From assembly GCF_003545815.1 (NCBI RefSeq), contig NZ_PDUW01000005.1, positions 294,289-358,288 of the forward strand: 64,000 bases of DNA. Direction: 5' to 3'. The stretch's first letter is position 1. Every line of letters begins with the position of its first letter. The notes below the pieces were generated by a model. That model was given only the letters and a program-made list of their open reading frames with translations. It made no database searches and had not been told where the DNA came from. A program made the translations under genes and the position numbers. Origin of the DNA: Pusillimonas caeni (lineage in GTDB: Bacteria > Pseudomonadota > Gammaproteobacteria > Burkholderiales > Burkholderiaceae_B). Of this stretch, positions 1-9,066 are shown piece by piece.

Positions 1-1140
1 ATGCAGGCGCTTGGCCCAGGCGGGTTGGGCGCTCGGGCCAGCCGCTGCGGTTTCGGTGGAAGTGCCTGGCCCGGAGCCAGAGGCCGAACCAGAACCAGCG
101 GGCGTGCCCTTTAATCCGCCGCTGGCCGCCGAACCGGCCTGGAAGGCGGAACGGGTACCACCCACGGTCGAGCCTACGGAACGCGCCGCACCCGCAGCCA
201 TGCGGGCGGCGCCCGGCATCATGCGTGCGCCGGCGGCTACCGCACCGCCAACACCCGTGGCGGCCGCGCCAAGGGCGACGGCGGCTCCTGCGGCCCCCAC
301 GGCGGCTCCAGCCATGGAGCCGGCGCCCAACTGCGGCCCGCCGGATACCAGCCCGGTGGCAATGCCTGGCCCGAAGATCCCCAGTGCGAGCAAGGACAAC
401 GAGGCCAGCATAATGACCAGCGCGTAATCGACAGACGGCTCATCGGGATGCACCTGGAACTCAGCAAACAAACCACTGCCAATCCCTACGATCACCGCTA
501 GCACCAACACCTTAACGCCCGAGGACACGACATTTCCCAGCACCTTCTCAGCCAGAAAGGAGGTCTTATTCCACAGCGCAAACGGCACCAGTACGAATCC
601 AGCCAGCGTTGTCAACTTGAACTCGATGAGCGTCACAAAAAGCTGGATGGCGAGCACGAAGAAGCTCAGCACCACCACCATCCAGGCGAGGAATAGCACG
701 ACGATGGGGTCGATGTTGGTGAACACTTCCGGAAAGCCCGCCATATCGCCGATCTGCTCCAGAATCGGCGCACCGGCATCAATTCCGGTTTTGGCGAGCC
801 GTCCCGGCTGCAAGAAGTTGCCCATGGTGAGCGACGAACCGGAGGCGACCAGGCCCAGCCCCGCGAAGGATCGGAACAGGATGCTCGCCAGCGTATTGAA
901 ATTGCCAATGATGTAGGCAAACGCCCCGACGTAGAGCACCTTGCGAAGCAGCTTCGCGATCACATCGTCGCCCTGGCTGCTGGCGTGATTCATCGCCCAG
1001 AACAGACCAGCCAGCGTCATGTCGATGACGATGAGCGTGGCGGTGAGGAACGCCACCTCGCCTTGCAGCAGGCCAAAGCCTGAGTCGATGTACCGCGAGA
1101 AGGTATCCAGAAACCGGTCAATGACCGCCACGTCGTTCAT
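1..1140 (-). CDS. trbL: P-type conjugative transfer protein TrbL, C-terminus cut by window edge
   Basis: Inner-membrane channel component of the mating-pair-formation type IV secretion apparatus (VirB6-like). The reading frame opens with ATG at 1140 (protein begins MNDVAVIDRFLD) and stays open to base 1, so the stop lies outside the window. The visible part has a run of hydrophobic segments over about residues 25-260, then a Gly/Ala-rich stretch and a Ser/Gly/Pro-rich hydrophilic tail. That build of a polytopic N-terminal half and a low-complexity tail is usual for TrbL. It lies 17 bp downstream of trbJ in an unbroken minus-strand series, in the trbBCDEJL order of Tn4371-type elements. trbF, trbG and trbI would be expected just beyond base 1. 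The assignment rests on membrane topology and position more than on a catalytic motif. Confidence 0.88.
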   Translation of the reverse strand, partial: MNDVAVIDRFLDTFSRYIDSGFGLLQGEVAFLTATLIVIDMTLAGLFWAMNHASSQGDDVIAKLLRKVLYVGAFAYIIGNFNTLASILFRSFAGLGLVASGSSLTMGNFLQPGRLAKTGIDAGAPILEQIGDMAGFPEVFTNIDPIVVLFLAWMVVVLSFFVLAIQLFVTLIEFKLTTLAGFVLVPFALWNKTSFLAEKVLGNVVSSGVKVLVLAVIVGIGSGLFAEFQVHPDEPSVDYALVIMLASLSLLALGIFGPGIATGLVSGGPQLGAGSMAGAAVGAAGAAVALGAAATGVGGAVAAGARMMPGAARMAAGAARSVGSTVGGTRSAFQAGSAASGGLKGTPAGSGSASGSGPGTSTETAAAGPSAQPAWAKRLH

Positions 1141-1157
1141 GGTGTAGACGCTCCCGG

Positions 1158-1898
1158 TCAGTTGCCGTAGAAATCCACAACCTGCGGCGTGTATGGCGTG
1201 CCGGTGCCCTGGAAGCGCCGCCGCACTTCGCGGGCGCGCTCGGTGGCCGCCGCCTGCTGCGCAAGTTCCAGGGACGCGGCGCGATCCTGGGTAATCTGAA
1301 GCTGCTGCGCTTGGATGGCCTGCTTGGCCTGCAAGGCCAGCAACTGGTTGGTCGCCTGCGTGGCCTGTAACGCCCCTTGCGCCGACTGGCTCTGGTTCAC
1401 CAGATCCGCCAGCGCGCTTTCATCAGCGTGGAGGTTCTGCGAGGCTTGGGCCTGTACGCGCATGGCGGTGTGCAGGCCATCGAGCGTGTTCTTCCAGCGC
1501 TCGCGGGCATCCTGGGCCATGTGGTCGCCGCTCACGGTGGCCGCGTACTGCTCGGGATAGAGGCGCGCGAACTCACGATTCAGATTTTCGACCTCATAGG
1601 CCAGCCCTTGCGCCTGGGCGATTTGCTGTTCGGTCGCCGCCAGGGTCGAACGCAGGCGGCTGACGATATCGAAGTCTAGGCTGGTCAGGTTACGTGCCTG
1701 GTTCATCAGCATCTGCGCTTCGTTCTGAAGCTGGTTGATCTGATTATTGATCTGTTGCAGCGTGCGAACGGCGGTCAGTGTGTTCTGCGTATAGTTGGAA
1801 GGATCGAAGACGGTACGCCAGCCCCAAGCGGGCGAGGCGGCCAGCAAGGACGCCGTGAACACGGCGGCGAGCGACAGGGAAGGTGAGTGGGTTCTCAT
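1158..1898 (-). CDS. trbJ: P-type conjugative transfer protein TrbJ
   Basis: Periplasmic or surface component of the conjugative type IV secretion system, analogous to VirB5 pilus-tip proteins. It is 246 aa with a clear signal peptide (MRTHSPSLSLAAVFTASLLA, cleavage probably after AWG near residue 26). The mature part is Gln/Ala-rich and strongly helical, with QQINNQINQLQNEAQM near residue 50 and long coiled-coil-like stretches, as is normal for TrbJ. The ATG overlaps the stop of trbE by 4 bp, indicating translational coupling in the trb operon. Length and composition match the family. Confidence 0.92.
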   Translation of the reverse strand: MRTHSPSLSLAAVFTASLLAASPAWGWRTVFDPSNYTQNTLTAVRTLQQINNQINQLQNEAQMLMNQARNLTSLDFDIVSRLRSTLAATEQQIAQAQGLAYEVENLNREFARLYPEQYAATVSGDHMAQDARERWKNTLDGLHTAMRVQAQASQNLHADESALADLVNQSQSAQGALQATQATNQLLALQAKQAIQAQQLQITQDRAASLELAQQAAATERAREVRRRFQGTGTPYTPQVVDFYGN

Positions 1899-4345
1899 GG
1901 CAGGGACTCCTGTGATGAAGAAGAAAGAGAGGATGGCAAACCGGGGAACTCGGGCAACAGGTCAGCCGCCCAATCCAGGCCGCGATGGCGCAGCCAAGCG
2001 CCTGCGAAGCCAGGCCCGCCGGCATACAGCAGAATGCGGTCGATGTCGCGCTGGTCTTGCGGGGTGGACGCCCCCGCAAAGGCAAGCGCCGCTGGCCCCA
2101 GGTCAAGATCGAACAGGCGGTTGCCCAAACGCGACTGGTAGTAGTAGTCGCGCTTCGGTTGAGCCGTGGCGACAATCTCGATCTGCCTGCTGTTCAGCCC
2201 GAAGCCCTCGTAGATCGTGCGGATCTGCGGCTCAGTCGCCTGCGGGTTGGGCAGGAAGATGCGGCTCGCACAGCTTTCGATAATGGCCGGTGCGATGCTC
2301 GAATCCTTGATGTCGGCCAGGCTTTGCGTGGCGAAGATCACCGACACGTTTTTCTTGCGCAGGGTCTTGAGCCACTGCCGGATGCGGGCGGCGAAGGATG
2401 GCTCATCGAGAAACAACCACGCCTCATCCAGAATCAAGAGGGTCGGCGCGCCATCGAAACGCTCATCGAAGCGGGCAAAGAGATAGCGCAACACCGCCTG
2501 CACGGCGGCGGGACTGTGCATCAGCTCTTCCATCTCAAAGCCTTGCACATCGGCCATGCCCAGCCGGTCATGATCGGCGTCCAGCAGCTTGCCGTGCGCC
2601 CCACCCAGCACATAGGGCGCCAACGCCTGGCGCAGCGCGTTCGATTGCAGCAGCACCGAAAAGCCAGTCAGCGTGCGCTGCTCCACCGGCGCACCGGCGA
2701 GGCTCCCCAACGCCGACCAGATGGCGGCCTTGTCATCGGGACTTACCGCCACGCCTTCATGCAGCAAGCGGCCTTCAATCCATTCGGCCGCCCCGGTGCG
2801 GTCGCCTTCGCGGTCAATGCGCGCCAGCGGCTGGAAAGCAATCTCGCCATCATTGCCCAAGTCGTAGTGTTCACCGCCCAGGCCAAGGATGGTGGCGCGC
2901 ATTGAGCGCCCCATGTCAAAGGCAAAGATGCGCGAACCGGGATAACGGCGAAACTGCTGGGCCAGGACAGCGAGCAACACCGACTTGCCCATGCCGGTCG
3001 GCCCGGCGACGAGGGTATGGCCCACGTCGCCAACATGCGTGACCAGCCGGAACGGCGTCGCGCCCTCGGTGCGCGTGACGATCAATGGCGGGCCATCCAA
3101 GTGCTCGTTCCTTTCTGGACCGGCCCAGACCGCCGACACCGGCATCATGTGCGCCAGATTCAATGTAGATACAATGGGCTGCCGTACATTGGCGTAAGCA
3201 TTGCCCGGTAGGGACGAGAGCCAGGCATCCACGGCGTTCAAGGTTTCGGGGATGGTCACAAAACTTCGGCCCTGAATCACGCGCTCGACCAAACGCAGCT
3301 TTTCATCTGCGATGGCGAGGTCAGCGTCCAGCACCGTCACGGTGGTCGTGACATAGCCAAAGGCCACTTGATCGCTGCCCAACTCCTGCAGGGCGGCATC
3401 CGCATCGGCGGCCTTGTTGCTGGCATCGGTATCGACCAGCGGCGACTCCTGCTGGAAAATCGTTTCCCGGAGCAACGCCACAACGTTCTTGCGCTTGGCG
3501 AACCACTGACGGCGCAGGCGGCGCAGCTCCTTTTCCGCCTCGGCTTTGTCCATGCACAGAAATCGCGTACTCCAGCGATAGGCAAAGCCAAGCCGGTTCA
3601 GGTCATCCAAAATGCCCGGCCAGGTCGAGGTCGGGAACCCCCGCACGGACACCACGCGCAAGTGGGTATCACCGAGAGTTGGCGCCAGCCCACCGACCAG
3701 TGCCGAATCAGTCAGCAGCGCATCCAAATGGAACGGCACCTCCGGCACGCCAATGCGGTAACGCCGTGTCGAGATGGTGGAATGCAGGTAGGTCAACGTC
3801 TGGCTGTTGTCCAGCCAAGCAATTTCCGGCATGACGCCTTCGAGCAGATTAAAGACCCGATCCGTCTCCGCCACGAAGGCGGCCAAGCGCTCGCGCCAGT
3901 CCACGCCTGCGGAGGGCCGGTTCTCATACAGCATCCCCGCCGCCCGGGCTCGGGATTCCTCGGGCGGCAAAAACACCAGGGTTAGGTGATAGGCACTCTC
4001 GAAGTGATTACCGGCTTCTTCAAAGGCGGCGCGGCGCTCCTGATCGACCAGCCAGGACAGACTTTCAGGAAAATCAGAATGGGGATAGTTCGCCGCCGGG
4101 CGACGTTCGGCTTCGATGAACAGCGCCCAGCCCGAGCCCAGGCGGCGTAGCGCATTGTTCAAGCGGGCGGACGTGGCAATCAGTTCGCCTTGGGTGGCAC
4201 TGTCCAAGTCCGGCCCTCGAAAGCGCACCGTGCGCTGAAAACTGCCGTCCTTGTTCAGGACGACGCCGGGCGCAACCAATCCGGCCCAAGGCAGCCAGTC
4301 AGCCAACAGTGCGGGGCGCTGACGATACTCGGCAAGGTTCAGCAT
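1895..4345 (-). CDS. trbE: Conjugative transfer ATPase TrbE (VirB4 family)
   Basis: Cytoplasmic ATPase that powers pilus assembly and DNA transfer in the P-type secretion system. It is 816 aa, the usual length for TrbE/VirB4. Walker A is GPTGMGKS at about residues 448-455 and Walker B is LLILDEAW at about 636-643, followed by the ATQSLADI segment typical of VirB4. The N-terminal half is the CagE/TrbE-type domain. ATG at 4345 lies 12 bp after the trbD stop, and the 3' end overlaps trbJ by 4 bp. All motifs appear intact. Confidence 0.96.
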   Translation of the reverse strand: MLNLAEYRQRPALLADWLPWAGLVAPGVVLNKDGSFQRTVRFRGPDLDSATQGELIATSARLNNALRRLGSGWALFIEAERRPAANYPHSDFPESLSWLVDQERRAAFEEAGNHFESAYHLTLVFLPPEESRARAAGMLYENRPSAGVDWRERLAAFVAETDRVFNLLEGVMPEIAWLDNSQTLTYLHSTISTRRYRIGVPEVPFHLDALLTDSALVGGLAPTLGDTHLRVVSVRGFPTSTWPGILDDLNRLGFAYRWSTRFLCMDKAEAEKELRRLRRQWFAKRKNVVALLRETIFQQESPLVDTDASNKAADADAALQELGSDQVAFGYVTTTVTVLDADLAIADEKLRLVERVIQGRSFVTIPETLNAVDAWLSSLPGNAYANVRQPIVSTLNLAHMMPVSAVWAGPERNEHLDGPPLIVTRTEGATPFRLVTHVGDVGHTLVAGPTGMGKSVLLAVLAQQFRRYPGSRIFAFDMGRSMRATILGLGGEHYDLGNDGEIAFQPLARIDREGDRTGAAEWIEGRLLHEGVAVSPDDKAAIWSALGSLAGAPVEQRTLTGFSVLLQSNALRQALAPYVLGGAHGKLLDADHDRLGMADVQGFEMEELMHSPAAVQAVLRYLFARFDERFDGAPTLLILDEAWLFLDEPSFAARIRQWLKTLRKKNVSVIFATQSLADIKDSSIAPAIIESCASRIFLPNPQATEPQIRTIYEGFGLNSRQIEIVATAQPKRDYYYQSRLGNRLFDLDLGPAALAFAGASTPQDQRDIDRILLYAGGPGFAGAWLRHRGLDWAADLLPEFPGLPSSLSSSSQESLP

Positions 4346-4357
4346 GGCGTCATCCCC

Positions 4358-4642
4358 TCACACGTCCAGCAGCGTCTTGTGCTTGATGTGGCGGGCGAAG
4401 ACCTGCATGAACTGCGAGTCAACCCGTGCGCCCCACACCGCCAGAGAGTGACCGACAATCCACAGCACCACGCCCGGAATCCATAGTTGCAGGCCCAGCC
4501 CTACAGCGGCGGCGAGCGTGCCGTTGGCAATCGCCACGGTGCGCGGTGCGCCGCCCAGCAGAATCGGCTCGGTCAGCGACCGGTGCAGCGGAATTTCAAA
4601 GCCCGGGGCGAAGCTGGGCGCGCCTTCGGTGTTGGCACTCAT
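4358..4642 (-). CDS. trbD: Conjugative transfer protein TrbD (VirB3-like)
   Basis: Small inner-membrane protein of the mating channel that usually works with TrbE. It is 94 aa with a hydrophilic N-terminus containing the family segment IPLHRSLTEPILLGGAPR (about residues 18-35) and two adjacent hydrophobic helices (about 37-70). It starts inside the last codons of trbC (4-bp overlap) and is followed after 12 bp by trbE, the standard order. Length and motif fit TrbD. Confidence 0.93.
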   Translation of the reverse strand: MSANTEGAPSFAPGFEIPLHRSLTEPILLGGAPRTVAIANGTLAAAVGLGLQLWIPGVVLWIVGHSLAVWGARVDSQFMQVFARHIKHKTLLDV

Positions 4643-5013
4643 ACGACGGCCCCGCCCGAGAAGGAAAAGAATGACAGGAAGAACGAGGACGCGGCAAACG
4701 CAATCGACAGGCCAAAGACAATCTGAATCAGCTTGCGAAAGCCCCCACTGGTGTCGCCAAAGGCCAGCGCCAGCCCCGTGGCGATAATGATGATGACTGC
4801 GACGATGCGCGCCACCGGCCCCTGGATGGATTCGAGGATGGATTGCAGCGGCCCTTCCCAGGGCATGGAGGAACCGGCAGCCTGGGCCGCACCGGCTAGA
4901 AGCATCAACATCGCGGCCAGCAACAGCCCTTGCGCCTCAGGACGGACAAGCTGGCGCAAGCGGATGACGTTGAAAAGCGGAACCGCAGAAATACGGAAAG
5001 CAACAGGCGTCAT
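4639..5013 (-). CDS. trbC: Conjugative pilin TrbC (VirB2-like)
   Basis: Major pilus subunit precursor. It is 124 aa: a basic N-terminus, a hydrophobic signal segment ending near AGAAQAAGS (about residues 40-48), a short loop, then two long hydrophobic helices (about 65-85 and 95-115). This is the normal topology of VirB2/TrbC prepilins. ATG overlaps the trbB stop by 4 bp, and its own end overlaps trbD by 4 bp. The cognate peptidase is not in the window. Confidence 0.93.
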   Translation of the reverse strand: MTPVAFRISAVPLFNVIRLRQLVRPEAQGLLLAAMLMLLAGAAQAAGSSMPWEGPLQSILESIQGPVARIVAVIIIIATGLALAFGDTSGGFRKLIQIVFGLSIAFAASSFFLSFFSFSGGAVV

Positions 5014-6056
5014 GACAGTTCTCCAGACAGATCAGGGGATGGTGAAGAAGGCGACGATGGCTCGGGAAATGGCGACGGTTCAGGAAAAGGAACTTGGAGC
5101 GCATCGGCCAGTTGGTAGCCCGTGCCGTCAAAACCGACCACGCGAGCAATGCTCTCGATACGGCGTTTGCGGCCGCGTCCAACGATGTAGATCACGACAT
5201 TGACCGCCTCGGCGATCAGGGCACGCGGCGGATTCACCGCCACTTCCAGAATCAGTTGTTCCAGACGCAACAACGCCCCCACGGCGGAACCGGCATGAAT
5301 AGTGGCGATGCCGCCCGGGTGGCCTGTGCCCCAGACCTTGATGAGATCCAGCGCTTCGCCGCCGCGCACCTCGCCCACCACTACACGGTCGGGGCGCAAG
5401 CGCATCGTGGCACGCACCAGCTCCTGCATCGTCACGACACCCATACGGGTGCGCAGCGGCACGTGGTCGGTTGCGGTGCATTGCAATTCAACCGTGTCTT
5501 CGAGCACCAGCACGCGGTCGCCCGTGGCGGCGATTTCGGCCAGCAAGGCATTGGCAAGCGTGGTCTTGCCGGTGCTGGTGCCGCCAGCGATCAGGATGTT
5601 CTGCCGTGCACGTATGGCCCGCACCAGAAAACCGGCCTGGGCGGCGCTCATCATGCCGTCGCTGATGTAACGATCCAAGGGAATGACGCCCACGGCACGC
5701 TTGCGTAGCGCAAAGGCGGGGCCGGGGGCTGCGGGCGGCAAGATGCCCTCGAAGCGCTCGCCGGTTTCGGGCAATTCGGCGGTCAAGAGCGGCTGGCCGC
5801 GATGCACTTCTGCGCCGACGTGGGCGGCAACCAGACGGATGATGCGCTCCCCATCGGCTTCGGACAGTTCCAAGCCCAACGGCGCACGACCACTGGAGAG
5901 ACGATCCACCCAGAGGCTGCGGTCGGGGTTGAGCATGATTTCCACCACGTCCGGGTCTTCCAGGGCGGCGGCGATCACCGGCCCCATGGCGGTGCGCAGC
6001 ATCTGGATGCGGCGATCCAGCGCGACAGCATTGGAGGATTTGGGCAAGGCGCTCAC
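5010..6056 (-). CDS. trbB: Conjugative transfer ATPase TrbB (VirB11 family)
   Basis: Hexameric traffic ATPase of the type II/IV secretion superfamily at the cytoplasmic face of the channel. It is 348 aa. Walker A is GGTSTGKT at about residues 158-165, followed by the Asp box (VLVLEDTVELQ) and a Walker B-like region with RPDRVVVGEVRGGEALDL, all characteristic of VirB11/TrbB. The C-terminus carries a Pro/Ser/Glu-rich tail (PFPEPSSPSSPSP), which looks dispensable. It starts 4 bp inside the preceding ribbon-helix-helix gene. Confidence 0.96.
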   Translation of the reverse strand: MSALPKSSNAVALDRRIQMLRTAMGPVIAAALEDPDVVEIMLNPDRSLWVDRLSSGRAPLGLELSEADGERIIRLVAAHVGAEVHRGQPLLTAELPETGERFEGILPPAAPGPAFALRKRAVGVIPLDRYISDGMMSAAQAGFLVRAIRARQNILIAGGTSTGKTTLANALLAEIAATGDRVLVLEDTVELQCTATDHVPLRTRMGVVTMQELVRATMRLRPDRVVVGEVRGGEALDLIKVWGTGHPGGIATIHAGSAVGALLRLEQLILEVAVNPPRALIAEAVNVVIYIVGRGRKRRIESIARVVGFDGTGYQLADALQVPFPEPSPFPEPSSPSSPSPDLSGELS

Positions 6057-6517
6057 GAGACACGCTCCCGTACCTCTAACGGCGGCGACGCATCATCTAT
6101 ACGCACTGGTTCGGGGTGCAGTTCTTCCACCACGTCGCGCACCAGGCTGCGGCCACGCAGCAGGTGGCGGCCAAGCTGTTCGACGAATTGCTCGAAGCGC
6201 GCCTTGCCCTGGGCGCGGGCCGCATCCTGATGGGCTTCGGGCACGGGTGTACTGACCGTCAGGTAGTAGCGCACAAACAGCGCCAGGGTTTCGATTTGGA
6301 TATTCTGGTCGCGCTCCAGGCGCTCGAACTGGCGCGACAGGCGATCGAGCCGCTTGGCCATCGCCGCTTCGCGCTGGTCGCCCGCATCCGGCGAAAGCCA
6401 GGAAGCCAAGGCGGCGGCGACGATGGACGACTTGGACACGCCTTTCTTGGCGGCCAGTTCGTCCAGGCGCTTGGCGTGTTCGGGATGGATGAAGAGATTC
6501 AAGCGATATCGGCTCAT
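6053..6517 (-). CDS. CopG/ribbon-helix-helix family DNA-binding protein of the transfer operon
   Basis: Small putative DNA-binding protein between traG and trbB. It is 154 aa. The N-terminus (MSRYRLNLFIHPEHAKRLDE, then LAAKKGVSKSSIVAAALASW) has the strand-helix-helix pattern of CopG/MetJ-type regulators: an RLNLFI beta strand, then KGVSKSSIV as the turn between helices. The rest is charged, with a probable coiled coil (AMAKRLDRLSRQFERLERD, about residues 53-71). A CopG-type gene at this position is standard in Tn4371-like elements. It overlaps traG and trbB by 4 bp each. Whether it regulates the operon or acts in DNA processing cannot be read from sequence. Confidence 0.85.
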   Translation of the reverse strand: MSRYRLNLFIHPEHAKRLDELAAKKGVSKSSIVAAALASWLSPDAGDQREAAMAKRLDRLSRQFERLERDQNIQIETLALFVRYYLTVSTPVPEAHQDAARAQGKARFEQFVEQLGRHLLRGRSLVRDVVEELHPEPVRIDDASPPLEVRERVS

Positions 6518-8514
6518 AGCTGGATTCCGTCATCAGGGTCGAGGGCAGCCATGCGCGCCACGCGCTGCATGGCGGGGTCAAGCTGGCTGGGAAGCATGGG
6601 TGACAGGTCGTCGTCATCAAGCAGCGACAAGTCGCTGACCGGGTATTGGGGTTCGGGACTGTAGGCGGTGGCCTCTGATAGCTCTGGCTGTTGACGCGGG
6701 CCACCGTCGTCGGCTGTGCCGGCCATGTCGTCACTGTCTATCGACGCGGGAGCAGCGGGAACAGCCGGAATCACAAGACCGCTCCAATCATCAGGGCGAG
6801 CCGGCGGCGCATCCGCGTAGCGCTCGGCGGCCAGCGCAGGCGGCGGCAGTACGCGATAGGAGAAATTGGTATCCGCGTAATAGCGCAGCTTCTTGGCCTT
6901 GATGGGCGCGACACTGGAAACCATCACCACTGCTTCATCCGGCGGAAGCTGCATGACCTCGCCCGGTGTCAGCAGTGGCCGGGCTGTTTCCTGGCGCGAC
7001 ACCATCAGGTGTCCAAGCCAGGGGGCCAGTCGATGCCCGGCATAGTTGCGCTGGGCGCGAAGTTCCGTGGCCGTACCCAATGTCTCGGAAATCCGCTTGG
7101 CGGTGCGCTCATCGTTGGTGGCGAACGTCACGCGCACATGGCAGTTGTCCAGAATCGAATGGTTCTGGCCGTAGGCTTTGTCGATCTGGTTCAGCGACTG
7201 CGCAATCAGAAAGCTGCGAATGCCGTAGCCCGCCATAAAGGCCAGCGCCGTCTCAAAGAAATCCAGACGCCCCAGCGCGGGGAACTCATCGAGCATCAAC
7301 AGCAGCTTGTGGCGACGGGCGATGCCATCCGACCCATCCAGCGATTCCGTCAGCCGCCGTCCAATTTGGTTGAGAATCAGGCGAATCAACGGCTTGGTAC
7401 GGCTGATATCTGAGGGCGGCACGACCAGGTACAGCGATACCGGGTGTTCCGACGCAATCAGGTCAGCTATGCGCCAATCGCAGCGCGAGGTGACTTCGGC
7501 CACCGTAGGGTCGCGGTACAGCCCGAGGAACGACATGGCGGTGGACAAAACGCCCGAACGCTCGTTATCCGATTTATTCAGCACTTCTCTTGCGGCGGAC
7601 GCCACCACCGGATGCGTCGCATCCCCCAGATGCGCAGTCGTCATCATGCGATGCAGCGTCAGCTCGAAGGGACACGCCGGATCGGACAGAAAGTTCGCCA
7701 CACCGCGCAGCGTTTTGTCTTCGCCCGCATAGAGCACATGCAGGATGGCACCCACCAGCAGCGCGTGACTGGTTTTCTCCCAGTGGTTGCGGCGTTCCAG
7801 CGCGCCTTCCGGGTCAACCAGAATGTCGGCGATGTTCTGCACGTCTCGCACTTCATGCTCGCCCCTGCGCACTTCCAGCAACGGGTTGTAGCCGGCGGAC
7901 TTCCCATCGGTGGGGTTGAACAGCAAGCAGTGAGAAAAGCGCGCACGCCAGCCAGCGGTGATCTGCCAGTTCTCGCCCTTGATGTCATGGATGACGGCAG
8001 ACGCAGGCCAGGACAGCAAGGTCGGCACCACCAAGCCCACGCCCTTGCCCGAACGGGTGGGCGCGAAGGCCAGCACGTGTTCCGGCCCTTCATGGCGCAG
8101 GTATTGTTCGTCATGCAGCCCCAGGAAGAGGCCGGTAGGCTGATTCAGTCCGGCCTTACGGATGTCGGTGGCGTCTGCCCAGCGTGCTGAACCGTAGGTC
8201 GTCACCAGCCGCGCCTGACGCGAACGCCAGATCGACATACCGATGGCGACCACGACTGCAATAAGACCGCTGCCGCCAGCGATCATGCCGCCCGCGTTGA
8301 ACACCTCGGGGGCATAGGCGTCGAAGAAGAACCACCACTCGAACAGTCGCCAGGGGTGATAGACCGGTGTGCCGTAGAAGTCGAACCAGGGCAAGCCCAG
8401 GCGTAGCTGATAACCCAGGGCGGCGGCTGTCCATTGTGTGGCGCTCCACACGCCAGCGATCACAATGCCGAATACGACGGCGATCTGCCCGAACAACACG
8501 TTCGTCCCTTGCAT
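6514..8514 (-). CDS. traG: Type IV coupling protein TraG (VirD4 family)
   Basis: Inner-membrane ATPase that links the relaxosome to the transfer channel. It is 666 aa with two N-terminal membrane segments (about residues 8-30 and 75-97). Walker A is PTRSGKG at about 152-158 and Walker B is LLLMLDEFPALGRLDFFE near residue 410. AGYGIRSFLIAQSLNQI follows, as in TraG/VirD4 proteins. The C-terminal 120 residues are acidic and low complexity, which is common. It is the first gene of the compact traG-trb series. Only a terminator and the lipoprotein gene lie upstream, so its promoter should be within 8515-8670. Confidence 0.96.
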   Translation of the reverse strand: MQGTNVLFGQIAVVFGIVIAGVWSATQWTAAALGYQLRLGLPWFDFYGTPVYHPWRLFEWWFFFDAYAPEVFNAGGMIAGGSGLIAVVVAIGMSIWRSRQARLVTTYGSARWADATDIRKAGLNQPTGLFLGLHDEQYLRHEGPEHVLAFAPTRSGKGVGLVVPTLLSWPASAVIHDIKGENWQITAGWRARFSHCLLFNPTDGKSAGYNPLLEVRRGEHEVRDVQNIADILVDPEGALERRNHWEKTSHALLVGAILHVLYAGEDKTLRGVANFLSDPACPFELTLHRMMTTAHLGDATHPVVASAAREVLNKSDNERSGVLSTAMSFLGLYRDPTVAEVTSRCDWRIADLIASEHPVSLYLVVPPSDISRTKPLIRLILNQIGRRLTESLDGSDGIARRHKLLLMLDEFPALGRLDFFETALAFMAGYGIRSFLIAQSLNQIDKAYGQNHSILDNCHVRVTFATNDERTAKRISETLGTATELRAQRNYAGHRLAPWLGHLMVSRQETARPLLTPGEVMQLPPDEAVVMVSSVAPIKAKKLRYYADTNFSYRVLPPPALAAERYADAPPARPDDWSGLVIPAVPAAPASIDSDDMAGTADDGGPRQQPELSEATAYSPEPQYPVSDLSLLDDDDLSPMLPSQLDPAMQRVARMAALDPDDGIQL

Positions 8515-8672
8515 ACCCCGGCCTCCGATTTCTCCTGACCTATATCCTGTTCAAAAGCGGCACAAACCTGTGCCTGCCTCATGAGAATCGGTGCTGGGGC
8601 AGTGCCGGTCAAAGACCGTTATCGGGACAATGCTGATGAAAAAAACATCAATTCATACCAGAGCGAACACGA

Positions 8673-8706
8673 CAAAAACGCCGCAAGCGTGGGCGCGCTG
8701 CGGCGT
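8673..8706 (-). terminator. Rho-independent terminator between the exclusion lipoprotein gene and traG
   Basis: On the minus strand an 8-bp perfect stem, ACGCCGCA (8706-8699) pairing with TGCGGCGT (8685-8678), encloses a 13-nt GC-rich loop and is followed directly by TTTTTG. This is a canonical intrinsic terminator. It lies 42 bp after the lipoprotein stop and upstream of traG, so the lysR-lipoprotein transcript appears to be separated from the transfer operon. Confidence 0.8.
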
Positions 8707-8747
8707 GTCGGGAAAGAAAAACGGAATCTGTCGGGAAATGCCGACGA

Positions 8748-9020
8748 TCAGAACTTCGGTGGCGTCTCGGAGGGGGTGTAAGGCACTGTGCCGTCGCCAT
8801 AGAAGCGTTTGCGCGTAGTTTCGGCAACCCGGTCACAAAGGACATCACCCAGGCTGACGCGATCTGTCTTGCACTGCTGACGTAGCTCTTTCAACCGTTC
8901 AGGATTCGCCGCTAGCGACTCTACAGTCTCCGTAGTGACGGCGGTGGGCGGTGTTGGCCGATCACAAGCCGCCAGCAGCAGCATCGTCGGTAAAAACATA
9001 ATAATCTTTATTTGTTTCAA
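8748..9020 (-). CDS. EexN-type entry-exclusion lipoprotein
   Basis: Small lipoprotein of the entry-exclusion (EexN) type, thought to reduce redundant mating into cells that already carry the element. From a TTG at 9020 the product is about 90 aa: a lysine-containing start (KQIKIIMFLP), a hydrophobic core and lipobox LLAAC. The C-terminal region has two further Cys residues (LRQQC, DVLC), then RKRFYGDGTVPYTPS, the family hallmark. The longer frame opening at 9101 would overlap the lysR end and bury the signal peptide, so the later start is preferred. ATG at 9000 is an alternative. It lies 46 bp downstream of lysR on the same strand. Confidence 0.75.
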   Translation of the reverse strand: MKQIKIIMFLPTMLLLAACDRPTPPTAVTTETVESLAANPERLKELRQQCKTDRVSLGDVLCDRVAETTRKRFYGDGTVPYTPSETPPKF

Positions 9021-9066
9021 GGCCTGACCACCCACGAAATGTATAAATTGAGATAAATACCGATTT

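Noticed and set aside
11..427. Ala/Pro-rich open frame on the plus strand
   Set aside because: It is the antisense of the low-complexity tail of trbL; composition and lack of a ribosome-binding site show it is a shadow frame.
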